DNA of 39,835 nucleotides from Clostridium sp. CAG:451 (GTDB taxonomy: Bacteria > Bacillota_I > Bacilli_A > RF39 > UBA660). A program made the translations under genes and the position numbers. This document shows, in pieces, positions 24,944-33,980 of this stretch. Position 1 is the first letter of the stretch; every line of letters starts with the position of its first letter. The stretch spans positions 1 through 39,835 of the forward strand of contig FR901078.1 of the NCBI GenBank assembly GCA_000438295.1. Direction: 5' to 3'. Under the pieces are notes generated by a model. The model saw only the letters and a program-made list of their open reading frames with translations. It was not told the origin of the DNA and made no database searches.

Positions 24944-26035
24944 TTATATTTCTTCATCAATGCCGTCTTTCTTCCAAACATCAGCGTACCCTTCAGTAAT
25001 TGCTTTTTTATATTGTTGTTCATTTATGCTATCATATTCACACATAGCAAAATCCAGTTCATATTTTTCTTTGTCCACGGAATAACTAATAATACTTAAT
25101 ACATTATTAAGTTTAAAATAACACATAAAAACATTACTGATAAACCCTATGAATTCAATATCATATTTTTCTTTTGGAAGCGAAATAAATAGTAAATTGT
25201 GATTATTACTAATCATATAACTATTTAGATTCATTTCTTTTGAAAATCCCTTTTGAATAATTTTATTTAGTCTGTCAATAAGGCAATAAATTTCTTTAGC
25301 ATATAGACTACTTAAAAATTTTATAAATATTTTGTATTGTTTCTTATTAGTTATACAATGCTTTTCGAATAAATTTAAATAAGTATTAAATATAGATAAT
25401 TTATCAATGTTTTCTTTGGAATAATTCAGTTCGTATTTTTCAATGTAAAAATTTAGCATTGCATCTTCAGTTATATTTTTTCCAATTACAATTCTTCTTT
25501 CATCATTATATATTAAAAGCTTACTGTTAGAGTATGCTATTCTTTCTTTTAAATATCTTATCATTTCCATTGGAGATATTAAACATTTACACATGTTTTC
25601 AAAGTCTTTAATATTAAAGATATTAATTTTTAAATCTGTAGATTTACTATCATAACTTTTTTTATACTCTATATTGATATTACCTATATCAAATATAATA
25701 ATTGGAATTAAAGTGCATTTATTTATATTATCTAATATATCTGAATTCTCATCTTCTTTAAAGTTTACTTTATTAATTATTTCTTGTGCTGAAACTTTAA
25801 TCTGATTTTTAGCTACTTTATAAACTTTATTATTTAACCAATTCTCTATATTATTAGAATTACTTGTTTTTTCTTTAATTTGAATTATTAAAATATAATT
25901 ATCTACTCGCATCAAAATATCTGCAAGTTCTTTTTCTTCTTTTTTATCAGTAACATATATTAAATTACTTTTTACTAATTCCTTAAAAAAATATAGATTC
26001 CCTAATTTTTTACATATTTCTTCAGATTTCGTCAT
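24944..26035 (-). CDS. Putative PD-(D/E)xK nuclease paired with a HEPN-like gene
   Basis: 363 aa behind AAAGGAG. Near the N-terminus EEKELADILMRVDNYILIIQIKEK fits a PD-(D/E)xK core: Asp in ELADI, a beta strand, then Q-I-K in place of E-x-K. The rest (~100-363) is mixed alpha/beta without a motif I know. It starts 12 bases after the HEPN-like gene on the same strand, so the two are co-transcribed and probably act as a pair. The position between CBASS and a restriction system suggests defence. Nuclease activity is inferred from the fold pattern only. Confidence 0.55.
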   Translation of the reverse strand: MTKSEEICKKLGNLYFFKELVKSNLIYVTDKKEEKELADILMRVDNYILIIQIKEKTSNSNNIENWLNNKVYKVAKNQIKVSAQEIINKVNFKEDENSDILDNINKCTLIPIIIFDIGNINIEYKKSYDSKSTDLKINIFNIKDFENMCKCLISPMEMIRYLKERIAYSNSKLLIYNDERRIVIGKNITEDAMLNFYIEKYELNYSKENIDKLSIFNTYLNLFEKHCITNKKQYKIFIKFLSSLYAKEIYCLIDRLNKIIQKGFSKEMNLNSYMISNNHNLLFISLPKEKYDIEFIGFISNVFMCYFKLNNVLSIISYSVDKEKYELDFAMCEYDSINEQQYKKAITEGYADVWKKDGIDEEI

Positions 26036-26047
26036 TTATTTCTCCTT

Positions 26048-27079
26048 TTAATTATTAAAAATAGTTTGTTCTATTTCAATAGATATATCATCAATGTAGT
26101 TATCAATGTCTTTAATATAATCATTTTCTGAAATTTTGAAGATTTTATTAATTAATCCTAGATACATATCGTTCTCATTAAATTCATGAACACTTATCTC
26201 ATTATAAATGTCATAATGAAACATTTTATTTCTAAATTCTCTATTATTTAAGTAAGCGTATTTGTTAAGTATGGTTAATATTGATTGTAATTCATTTATC
26301 TCAGTAATTTTGTATAAATTGTTAAAAGTTCTACTAAACACAATATATGCAATTCTATATTTTAGACTATTTGAAATATTAAATTTTCTAATCAAATATT
26401 TATAATAATTTAGTGAGCATAGAGCATTAAGTAGTAAGAGACAACAATTAACCTCTAAATTACATTGAAAAAAATTATTATGTTGATAATATACATTATA
26501 ATCCTCATTAAATATAGTTTCATTTATATTCAAGTTAATTTTATTTTCCTTGCCACCCATTTTATTTAAGATTTTTATTATTAATGAACCCACTTCTTTG
26601 CCAACTTTAAAAGTTTTAGAAGAATCATAGTTTCCACTAGTAGTAATAATTTTTTTATTATCTATTTCATCTAGAAAAGTATTGTCAATGATTTTCCCTT
26701 TATATAAAGTTATGCCTATATTATCAATTAGCTCAGGGAATATGGCTTTTGCCATTGGATTACATAAATTAGAAAAATAATTATATTTTTCTTCGTTTAG
26801 TTTAGTTATATTTTCTAACATTTCTTTATAAGAACTATCATATGGTTTTATTCTAGCACGGGATGATTTTAAATTATTTTTAAATTTATAATCAATACTT
26901 ATATTTAAATTATTTTCAATATAGTTTAGGGCTTCAATAACTATAAGTATTAAATAACAATTTATTCCTAATGAAAGTTTTGAAGAATCTTTATTCTCTT
27001 TTAAAGATTTTATTATACCTAACATTTCTTCTAATTCTCTTTTAACTAGCATTGTATTTTTTTCTTTTATTTCATCCAT
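26048..27079 (-). CDS. HEPN-like protein (RxxxxH motif)
   Basis: 343 aa from ATG 27079; an ATG at 27091 directly abuts the AGGAG site. The protein is almost all helical. Near the C-terminus it has REFRNKMFHYDIYNE, in which RNKMFH (about residues 283-288) is the Rx4-6H motif of HEPN ribonucleases, here in the common RNxxxH form. HEPN domains serve as RNA-cutting effectors in toxin-antitoxin, abortive infection and CRISPR systems. It is first in a two-gene operon with a PD-(D/E)xK-like protein. I know no described system with exactly this pair, but cannot search. Confidence 0.55.
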   Translation of the reverse strand: MDEIKEKNTMLVKRELEEMLGIIKSLKENKDSSKLSLGINCYLILIVIEALNYIENNLNISIDYKFKNNLKSSRARIKPYDSSYKEMLENITKLNEEKYNYFSNLCNPMAKAIFPELIDNIGITLYKGKIIDNTFLDEIDNKKIITTSGNYDSSKTFKVGKEVGSLIIKILNKMGGKENKINLNINETIFNEDYNVYYQHNNFFQCNLEVNCCLLLLNALCSLNYYKYLIRKFNISNSLKYRIAYIVFSRTFNNLYKITEINELQSILTILNKYAYLNNREFRNKMFHYDIYNEISVHEFNENDMYLGLINKIFKISENDYIKDIDNYIDDISIEIEQTIFNN

Positions 27080-27100
27080 GCAATTAGTCATCTCCTAAAC

Positions 27101-27127
27101 AAAAAGTATCATTCTATTGAATGATAC
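27101..27127 (-). terminator. Terminator between the methyltransferase and the HEPN gene
   Basis: On the minus strand GTATCATTC (27127-27119 complement) pairs with GAATGATAC, followed by TTTTTG. It ends the methyltransferase transcript. It also lies after the -10-like boxes TACAAT (27146-27141) and TATAAT (27140-27135), so it can attenuate the HEPN operon. Confidence 0.7.
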
Positions 27128-27134
27128 GAAATCT

Positions 27135-27149
27135 ATTATAATTGTAGCA
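27135..27149 (-). promoter_or_regulatory. Promoter of the HEPN/nuclease operon
   Basis: Minus-strand TGCTACAATTATAAT offers an extended -10 TGCTACAAT and an overlapping TATAAT. The bases upstream (CTCTTAAAAATATGC) nearly repeat those before the -10 of structured RNA copy 1 (CTCTAAAAATATGC). Confidence 0.45.
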
Positions 27150-27161
27150 TATTTTTAAGAG

Positions 27162-28400
27162 TTAGTCTTCATTCTCAATGATTTTTTCTATTTCTTCACC
27201 AATTTTTTCAATAACCCCAACAACAAGTGCATTTCCCATCATAAAGTTTCTTTTTTTCTCCGTCATTCCTGTGTTAGTCCAATTATCTGGGAAGCCGTTT
27301 ATTCTTTCACATTCAATAGGAGTTAATAATCTAGGCTTTTTGGTTTTAAAATCTTCGATGACATGAGTTGTTCTACTAACACCACCTTCACTAGTAAGCA
27401 TTGTTCTAGCAGGGGCATCTAAATTATCAGGAAATGGCATTGCACCTTCTGAATAGTAATAAGGTGTACCATCTGGTTTAGTTCTAGGAATTCTTTTACT
27501 TCCTTTTAAATAAGCAAATTTTTCTATTTGTTGTTCTGACAAAAAATACTTACTATCAATATCATTTTCTTCTCTAATTTTTCTAAGTGGATAAATTAAA
27601 TTATAATCAGACTTTGTTTTAACTGTGTATATACCACCATTTATCATAACACCAGCATTATAAAATTCACATTTGAAATTGTTACTTACATCAATTAAAT
27701 CTTTATAATCAGAAACACATGATTCTGATATAGCTAAATAAGAATCTTTAATTGGAAATTGTTTTACAAAAATTCCTTTTTCAAAAATAATATCTCTGTC
27801 TCTAAATTTTTGCATTTCTTTATAATAATTAGTAGTTTTATGATAAGCAAAAATGTAGGTTCTTCTTCTTTTTTGAGGAAGTCCATATTCACCAGCGTTA
27901 ATAACACGCCATTCAACATCATATCCGTTTTCATAAAAACTTCTTAAAATCATTCCAAAGTCTCTTCCTCTTTGCTTTGCAGGTGATAGTAGTAATCTAT
28001 CAACATTTTCTAATAATACAAAGGGTGGTTTTTTAATTGCTAATGTTTCTTCAATTGCCCACCATAAAACACCTTTTTTTCCCTCAATTCCTTTACTATT
28101 GGATAAAGTTTGAGCAACAGAATAATCTTGACATGGAAATCCTCCAACAAGTAAAGTATGGTCAGGAATATCGTGTTTATCTACTTCGAATATATCAACA
28201 TTACTCACATCATCAAAACCGAATCTAGTTCCATAACAATTATATGCATCTTGTGTTTTAGTAGATGGTTCCCATTGATTTGCCCATAAAAATTTCCAAT
28301 TGCCATTTTCTATAACTTTATCATTTTCGAATGAAACTTTATTTAATCCACATCTAAATCCGCCAACTCCAGCGAATAACTCAACGCATGTCTTTTTCAT
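27162..28400 (-). CDS. DNA (cytosine-5) methyltransferase of a Sau3AI-type system
   Basis: 412 aa from ATG 28400, behind AGGAGG; an upstream ATG at 28430 has no ribosome-binding site. Motif I is VELFAGVGGFRCGL (7-20). Motif IV is GGFPCQDYSVA with catalytic C90, motif VI is LLENVDRLL (E131) and motif VIII is QKRRRTYIFAY. The target-recognition domain lies between ~220 and 330, and motif X is GNALVVGVIEKIG. It protects host DNA from the divergently encoded Sau3AI-like endonuclease, so the likely target is GATC methylated at C. The two genes share a 170-bp control region. Confidence 0.93.
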   Translation of the reverse strand: MKKTCVELFAGVGGFRCGLNKVSFENDKVIENGNWKFLWANQWEPSTKTQDAYNCYGTRFGFDDVSNVDIFEVDKHDIPDHTLLVGGFPCQDYSVAQTLSNSKGIEGKKGVLWWAIEETLAIKKPPFVLLENVDRLLLSPAKQRGRDFGMILRSFYENGYDVEWRVINAGEYGLPQKRRRTYIFAYHKTTNYYKEMQKFRDRDIIFEKGIFVKQFPIKDSYLAISESCVSDYKDLIDVSNNFKCEFYNAGVMINGGIYTVKTKSDYNLIYPLRKIREENDIDSKYFLSEQQIEKFAYLKGSKRIPRTKPDGTPYYYSEGAMPFPDNLDAPARTMLTSEGGVSRTTHVIEDFKTKKPRLLTPIECERINGFPDNWTNTGMTEKKRNFMMGNALVVGVIEKIGEEIEKIIENED

Positions 28401-28570
28401 TTTATACCTCCTCATGTTGTTTAATATCAATAATTATATTATAATATAGTTAATTGAAAAGATCAACCTTACAAGAAAATATTATACTAAATTTTCTCGT
28501 AAAGATCAACATTTCTATATAATATTTTATCTTATTTTTTTAATTAAAACAAGATCGAAAGGAGAAATTT
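28401..28570. promoter_or_regulatory. Divergent promoter region with GATC-flanked inverted repeat
   Basis: The 170-bp region between methyltransferase and endonuclease holds an inverted repeat ACAAGAAAAT (28471-28480) and ATTTTCTCGT (28491-28500), 9 of 10 bases paired, around ATTATACTAA. AAAGATCAAC occurs on both sides (28459-28468 and 28502-28511), and a third GATC is at 28553. TATAAT-like boxes are at 28435-28447 and 28519-28523. Binding of the methyltransferase or methylation of these GATC sites could control the two genes; no separate C-protein gene is present. Confidence 0.5.
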
Positions 28571-29956
28571 ATGAAAAAAGGAAGATTGTATAATAGGCAG
28601 GAAATAGAACTTATATCTAAATCTGCAATAGGAAAGTCTGTAAATGACATTTTAAATACTGAAGTTATAACTATAGAAGATAAGGAAGCAAATAAAGGTG
28701 GACTAGGTCAATTAATTGAAAAATATCTATTTGGCATGGATAATAATAGTGACTCAGAACCTGATTTTATGCCAGCAGGTATAGAACTTAAGGTTACACC
28801 TTATAAAAAGATTAAAGGTGGTAAATTATCTGCTAAAGAAAGATTAGTCCTAAATATTATTGACTATATGACAGAATATAAAAATACGTTTAGAAATAGT
28901 CATTTTTGGTATAAAAATAATAAAATTCAATTATTATGGTATTTATGGGAAGCTAATAAAGATAAAAAAGACTTAATTATAACTCATGAAAAATTACTAG
29001 AATTAGAAAAAAATGAAGATTTAAAACAGATTGAAGAAGACTGGAACTTTATTATCAATAAAATTCGTGAAGGAAAGGCACATGAAATTTCTGAGGCTGA
29101 TACAATGTATTTAGGCGCATGTTCTAAGGGTGCTAATGCATTATCTACAAGAGAACAACCGTTTAGTGATATTCCAGCAATGCAAAGGGCATTTTGCTTT
29201 AAAAATTCATATATGACTCAACTTGTTAGAAAATATATTGGAGATTATTCTAATGTTGAAAAAGTATTAAAAGATACAGATGCTTCATTTAACGATTTTA
29301 TTCAAAATGTTATTAATAAATATAAAGGCAAGACTCAATTTGAACTAATGAAAGAGTTGAATATTGATTCTAAAGCAAAAAATGTACTAAATATGATTAT
29401 TAATAGAATGTTTAATGTTAAATCTAAACTAAAAGATACAGATGAATTTACCAAAGCTAATATCATACCAAAAACTATTAGAGTAGAATCAAACGGAAGA
29501 ATTATAGAATCAATGTCATTTCCATATTTTAAATTTGATGAAATAATGAATACAGATTTTGAAAATTCTAACTTAAAAGAAGAATTAGAAACTACTAAAT
29601 ATATGTTCTTTATATTTAAAGAAGAAAATAGAGAATATGTATTTAAAGGAATAAAATTATGGAACATGCCAGAAATTATTATTGAATCAAAAGTAAAATC
29701 AATGTATAAAAAAACTCAAGAAGTTATTAGAAGTGGTAACATAGTAAATTATATTGATAGAAGAGGAAGAAGAATTACCAATTTTCCAGGAATGAGTGAT
29801 AATGGTGTATGTCATGTTAGACCACACGGAAAGGATTCTAAAGATACAATATCACTTCCAGTTAAAGACAAAGTTACTGGAGCTAATGAATTTACCAAAC
29901 AATGTTTCTGGTTTAATAATAGTTATTTAAAAGAAATAGTTGCAGAATTTTTGTAA
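28571..29956 (+). CDS. Sau3AI-type restriction endonuclease (MutH fold)
   Basis: 461 aa behind AAAGGAG; Sau3AI is of similar length (~490 aa). The N-terminal MutH/Sau3AI domain shows GGLGQLIEKYLFG (E50), DSEPDFMPAGIELKVTP (D65, E72, K74), the D-E-x-K catalytic set. The C-terminal half (from ~270) is probably the second, allosteric MutH-like domain of this family, which needs two recognition sites. It is predicted to cleave GATC. Divergent from the cytosine methyltransferase, with a small membrane-protein gene 13 bases downstream. Confidence 0.88.
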   Translation: MKKGRLYNRQEIELISKSAIGKSVNDILNTEVITIEDKEANKGGLGQLIEKYLFGMDNNSDSEPDFMPAGIELKVTPYKKIKGGKLSAKERLVLNIIDYMTEYKNTFRNSHFWYKNNKIQLLWYLWEANKDKKDLIITHEKLLELEKNEDLKQIEEDWNFIINKIREGKAHEISEADTMYLGACSKGANALSTREQPFSDIPAMQRAFCFKNSYMTQLVRKYIGDYSNVEKVLKDTDASFNDFIQNVINKYKGKTQFELMKELNIDSKAKNVLNMIINRMFNVKSKLKDTDEFTKANIIPKTIRVESNGRIIESMSFPYFKFDEIMNTDFENSNLKEELETTKYMFFIFKEENREYVFKGIKLWNMPEIIIESKVKSMYKKTQEVIRSGNIVNYIDRRGRRITNFPGMSDNGVCHVRPHGKDSKDTISLPVKDKVTGANEFTKQCFWFNNSYLKEIVAEFL

Positions 29957-29969
29957 AATGAGGTGAGTT

Positions 29970-30434
29970 ATGAATACTGAAAAAAAAGGATATTGGTTTT
30001 ATAGCATTATAGCTATAATAGTTGGATTTGGATTGTTTGGCTGGTTTGGATATTTAATTTATGATTTAATTATTAAATTATCGGAAAAAGATTTTTCTAA
30101 TAATACTGTGATTCAGGCTTTAATTACACTAATTGTAACCGTATTTATCGGTGGATACTTTTCAAAATGGTTAGAATTAAGAAATAATAAAAAAATTGAA
30201 TTATATAAAATTAAATCTGATATATCTCTAAGAATAATAGATTTAGCAAGTGCCTATTATTATAACCAAAATGAAAATATTAGAAATTTACTTGTAGCTG
30301 AATCATCAAAGGTAAAATTATATTTTGATGATGAGGTCTTGAAAAATTTAAATATTTATTTAGAATCGAATAAAAAAGATAAAGATAAAAAATATGAATC
30401 ACTAATTGATTCTTTAAGAAAAAATGTAAAATAA
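29970..30434 (+). CDS. Small two-TM protein linked to the restriction gene
   Basis: 154 aa behind GAGGTGAG, 13 bases after the endonuclease. Two membrane segments (about 9-33 and 47-65) are followed by a charged, helical cytoplasmic domain of ~85 residues. No known restriction subunit has this form. Tight linkage suggests it is co-expressed with the endonuclease, as a membrane-acting accessory or second-line effector, or simply as cargo. Unrecognised. Confidence 0.6.
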   Translation: MNTEKKGYWFYSIIAIIVGFGLFGWFGYLIYDLIIKLSEKDFSNNTVIQALITLIVTVFIGGYFSKWLELRNNKKIELYKIKSDISLRIIDLASAYYYNQNENIRNLLVAESSKVKLYFDDEVLKNLNIYLESNKKDKDKKYESLIDSLRKNVK

Positions 30435-30435
30435 A

Positions 30436-30476
30436 GATGATTTTGAGCTGTCATTATAACTCAAAATCATCCTTTT
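30436..30476. terminator. Bidirectional intrinsic terminator
   Basis: GATGATTTTGAG (30436-30447) and CTCAAAATCATC (30460-30471) form a 12-bp perfect stem followed by CTTTTCTTTT. It ends both the + membrane-protein gene and the minus-strand relaxase, whose last codons (KDDFEL) lie in the stem. Confidence 0.85.
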
Positions 30477-31809
30477 CTTTTATATTATTTTTATTATTTA
30501 AAATTTCATCTATAGTGTCATTGCTGATAATTCTATAATCTTGCATATCTTCTAACACTTCTAAGTAAGTTTCTTTCTTACTATCTTTTTTTATCATTCT
30601 CTTAAATAGATTTATTAACTTCTTGAAAAAATCTTCTAATTGTTGCAATCTGTATTTAAGATTAAAATTATCTTGCTTTAAATCACTAATCAGTTCTTCT
30701 TGATTTTCTGTTTTAAAAGCGAGATTTTTAACTCGTAGTTCTAGTGCTTTATTATTTTCAGTAAGTACCTTAATTGCTTTTTTATCTTCTTTTATGGTTT
30801 GATTTAAACTATTAAGTGAAGAGGAAAGACCATTTATTTTTTTATATTCGTTATTAGTTTTATCAATTTTATCAATATAATTTTCTAATATTTTTTTATC
30901 TTCGTTTGATAGGAGATAAGTATCTTTTTTTAAAGAAGCTTTTTTTAGATTTAATATTTTATCTTTTATATTGATTGTGTCTTTATCAAGTTCAATAGAA
31001 TTGTTATTAATGATTTCAAGATTCTTTTGATTTTTTTTAATCAAATCTTTAGTGTCTTGATAATTAATCATATCAGATACATGAATATCTTTATTTCTAC
31101 CTTTTAATTTTTTCTTTAGAGTAGCATCTAAATTATATTCTTTATTATATTCTTCAATACATAAAATTCTCATTTTATCCTGTAATTCTTTTAGTGAATT
31201 TCTTGTAAAAACATCAGTTTTACCAACTTGCATAGACATACCAGTTTTACAATTATATTTTATAGGTACACCAACTATATGAAGGTGTGGAGAAGTTTCA
31301 TCATAATGAATAATAGCACTACAGATTTTAAAGTTTGGAAGTAATAGTTCTAAATCATCAACTTGTTTTATAAAAACCTTGGTCATTTTATGTTTATATG
31401 TCATTGATTTAGTATCCCAAAATTTTTTATTTCCAAGTTCAATTATTATTTGTACCGCTAAATCACTTTTTGAATTATTACTAATTTTTTTGAAATAATC
31501 ATCTATTTTTCTATCATCTCTTGTTTGCTTATTGTTATATTCTAATCTTGCTTCTTCAAATTCATTTTTATAAAAACGCAGTACATCATTATATAGTGAA
31601 GTAGTTCCTTTTATAACCACAATTTCATCTTGTCTATTATCATATTTTCTATAGTTATGTTTATCAGCTGTTGATAATTGTTTAGCATTTTGAATAGCAT
31701 TATTACTCATAGAATTAGTTCCACTAACATTATTTTTTGATGTTAACCTTACACTATTTTTCTTGTTTTTATCACTTCCAATATGGAAAGAGTAAGAAAG
31801 TTCTTCCAT
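30454..31809 (-). CDS. MobV-family relaxase (Pre/Mob)
   Basis: 451 aa from ATG 31809, behind AAGGATGGTG; the open frame extends upstream through oriT-like DNA without a start signal. The N-terminal relaxase domain has the MobV motif I HNYRKYDNR (~51-59) and the metal-binding motif HYDETSPHLH (168-177). The C-terminal half is a long coiled coil (~245-410) ending in a charged tail. Relaxases nick oriT and lead the strand during transfer. Together with the serine recombinase this matches the TnpZ/TnpX pair of Tn4451-like elements, mobilized by a co-resident conjugative element. Confidence 0.92.
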   Translation of the reverse strand: MEELSYSFHIGSDKNKKNSVRLTSKNNVSGTNSMSNNAIQNAKQLSTADKHNYRKYDNRQDEIVVIKGTTSLYNDVLRFYKNEFEEARLEYNNKQTRDDRKIDDYFKKISNNSKSDLAVQIIIELGNKKFWDTKSMTYKHKMTKVFIKQVDDLELLLPNFKICSAIIHYDETSPHLHIVGVPIKYNCKTGMSMQVGKTDVFTRNSLKELQDKMRILCIEEYNKEYNLDATLKKKLKGRNKDIHVSDMINYQDTKDLIKKNQKNLEIINNNSIELDKDTINIKDKILNLKKASLKKDTYLLSNEDKKILENYIDKIDKTNNEYKKINGLSSSLNSLNQTIKEDKKAIKVLTENNKALELRVKNLAFKTENQEELISDLKQDNFNLKYRLQQLEDFFKKLINLFKRMIKKDSKKETYLEVLEDMQDYRIISNDTIDEILNNKNNIKEKDDFEL

Positions 31810-31849
31810 TTTATCACCATCCTTTTTTAGGTATATTTTGTTTTGACAT

Positions 31850-31917
31850 AATATATAACCCCCTAGGTATCTTGTCATACTAACAAGATACCAGTGGGCT
31901 AAGGTTTAACACCTTAG
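31850..31917. other. oriT-like region with two inverted repeats
   Basis: Just upstream of the relaxase, GGTATCTTGT (31866-31875) and ACAAGATACC (31883-31892) form a 10-bp inverted repeat. CTAAGGT (31899-31905) and ACCTTAG (31911-31917) form a 7-bp one. MobV oriT sites lie in this position and contain such repeats. The nick site cannot be placed. The rest of the 231-base gap (31918-32040) shows nothing else clear. Confidence 0.55.
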
Positions 31918-32040
31918 AATCCGTTTGCTTTATTTCGTAATATTTCAAAACTTTGTAATGAAATAAAACTACATAAAGAATTGATATAAAATACTATCGC
32001 CACTTTCATTGAACAAGTTCAACAAAACGTGCCACGTATT

Positions 32041-33963
32041 TTATTTTTTTATTAATTCAATTTTAATCGGTTTACTAGGAACATCTTTTAAATCCCTTAA
32101 AGGTGTAAAAGATGCTTCGGTAGGAATGTAGTTAAATAATTTATCTAACTCATCTTTATCTTTAGTTACAACAATGTTATCTTCCTTGATATATATAATT
32201 CCGAATCTATATTCTTCCATTTTTACTTCTGGATCTTTTTTATAATAATCTTCTAACGGGAATACTCTTACAATAGCAGAATTATCTTTTATAAAGTTAA
32301 AAAAGAAAACTTGATTTTTAACATAGTATGTTGCTTCAGTATAAGATACGTTGTAGAAATTTTTAAGCCTCATAACAATTTCTCCAACTTCTTCTTCAGG
32401 TAAGTAATTACTAAACCTTAATTCTCCAACAACGTTTCCAAATACAGCAGGAGTTGGTCTATCAATATAACCTTTATCATATAGTTCGTTGCATGGTTTT
32501 GCAATTGATTCTCTAAAGTTGATATTTTTAACAAAGCATTCTTTTCCAACTAATTCAAGTTCAATAGTATCTACATAATTCATAACTAAAGTTGCTTTTT
32601 CTTCACGAGTTCTTTTATTCCAAGTTTTAATTCTTTCTTGATATTCATCAGGATGAAGCTTACTATTTATAAATGCGATATCACGAGATATCAATATGTC
32701 TTTTGCTGAATAATTAAATACTTCAAATTTATCAGCAGTATTTATTTTTTCTTCCAGTGATTTAATTGTATCTTCAATTATTTTTGCATTTTCTTTATAA
32801 TCATCAAGAGTAAATGCACCATCTACGTAAGCAAGCTTAGCTCTTTCTAATCTTTGTTTTTGTGTATTAATTTCCTTATATATTTTGTCTCTTGGTTCGT
32901 CGAAATTTTTAATTACCATTGGAACAAAGAACTGATTAACAATCGAATCATATTCGGTTAGTTGATCAACAACTTCTTTAAAACCTCTTTCAATTTCTGA
33001 TTCTTTTATATTTAATTTACAATCCCTGCAATAATAATAGAAATATTCATTACCTTTTTTCTTACATGCTTTTCCACCTAAAATTCTTCCACATTTAGGG
33101 CATAGACATTTTTGTAAAAATATATAAGTCAAAGTTCTAGAATATGCTCTTGAGTTATTTCTTTTTTGATGTTGACATTCTTCCCATAATTCTTTACTAA
33201 TAATTGGTTCAACAACGTTTTCATAATATGTAGGATTTTTAGTTCTTTTACCATGAATGAAATCTCCTTTATATATTTCATTTTCAATAATATGCAAAAT
33301 TGTATTATCTCTCCAATTTTCTTTACCTAGAACTTTTTCTTCTTTAAATAAATTAGCAATTTTTTGATATGATAATCCATTATGATACAAATTAAAAATT
33401 CTAATAACAATATCTTTAGTTGATTCATCAGGAACAAGCATTTTATCTACATGTTTATAACCAATTGGTGCTTGATGTGGAATGTGTCCTTGTTTTATTG
33501 CACCAGCAAGTCCAACTTTAGTTCTTTCAGAAGTTCTTTCTATTTCATTTTGAGATACACTCATCATAATACGTGAAATCATTCTTCCATTTGAAGTAGT
33601 GGTATTAATATCATCATATACAAAATCTAAATAAGCTTCATTTTCTTCCAAAAAACTTAATATATTTTCCCAATCATAAATACTTCTAGTGATTCTATCT
33701 TGTTTTAAAGCAATCATTGTATTAATTTTTTTGCTTTTAATATCTTCTTTTAATCTTTCCCATTCAGGCCTATAGTTTCCTTTTTTAGCACTAATACCAG
33801 CATCTTCATAATAATCTACTATTTCAAAATTATTTAACTTGCAGTAAGCTTCTAATCGTTCTTTTTGCTCTGGTAAACTAAATCCTTCACGAGCTTGGTC
33901 TTCAGTTGATACCCTCATATAAATACCAGCACGAACTTTAATGTCGTTATTTAATATTCCCAT
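32041..33963 (-). CDS. Large serine recombinase (TnpX-like)
   Basis: 640 aa. The N-terminal resolvase domain has GIYMRVSTEDQAREGFSLPEQ with catalytic S19 and the downstream DRITRS. A recombinase domain (~170-260) precedes a zinc ribbon CPKCGRILGGK...CRDC (~293-321) and a coiled coil (~355-400). This is the domain order of large serine integrases/transposases such as TnpX of Tn4451, which excise and insert an element through two-base-core att sites. The start lacks a strong ribosome-binding site, and an attenuator lies between promoter and start, so expression is probably low and regulated. Confidence 0.93.
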   Translation of the reverse strand: MGILNNDIKVRAGIYMRVSTEDQAREGFSLPEQKERLEAYCKLNNFEIVDYYEDAGISAKKGNYRPEWERLKEDIKSKKINTMIALKQDRITRSIYDWENILSFLEENEAYLDFVYDDINTTTSNGRMISRIMMSVSQNEIERTSERTKVGLAGAIKQGHIPHQAPIGYKHVDKMLVPDESTKDIVIRIFNLYHNGLSYQKIANLFKEEKVLGKENWRDNTILHIIENEIYKGDFIHGKRTKNPTYYENVVEPIISKELWEECQHQKRNNSRAYSRTLTYIFLQKCLCPKCGRILGGKACKKKGNEYFYYYCRDCKLNIKESEIERGFKEVVDQLTEYDSIVNQFFVPMVIKNFDEPRDKIYKEINTQKQRLERAKLAYVDGAFTLDDYKENAKIIEDTIKSLEEKINTADKFEVFNYSAKDILISRDIAFINSKLHPDEYQERIKTWNKRTREEKATLVMNYVDTIELELVGKECFVKNINFRESIAKPCNELYDKGYIDRPTPAVFGNVVGELRFSNYLPEEEVGEIVMRLKNFYNVSYTEATYYVKNQVFFFNFIKDNSAIVRVFPLEDYYKKDPEVKMEEYRFGIIYIKEDNIVVTKDKDELDKLFNYIPTEASFTPLRDLKDVPSKPIKIELIKK

Positions 33964-33980
33964 AAACTCAACTACTTTAC

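Noticed and set aside
24790..25085. Short open frames over the RNA copy 2 region
   Set aside because: They overlap the structured RNA and the end of the nuclease-like gene, without ribosome-binding sites.
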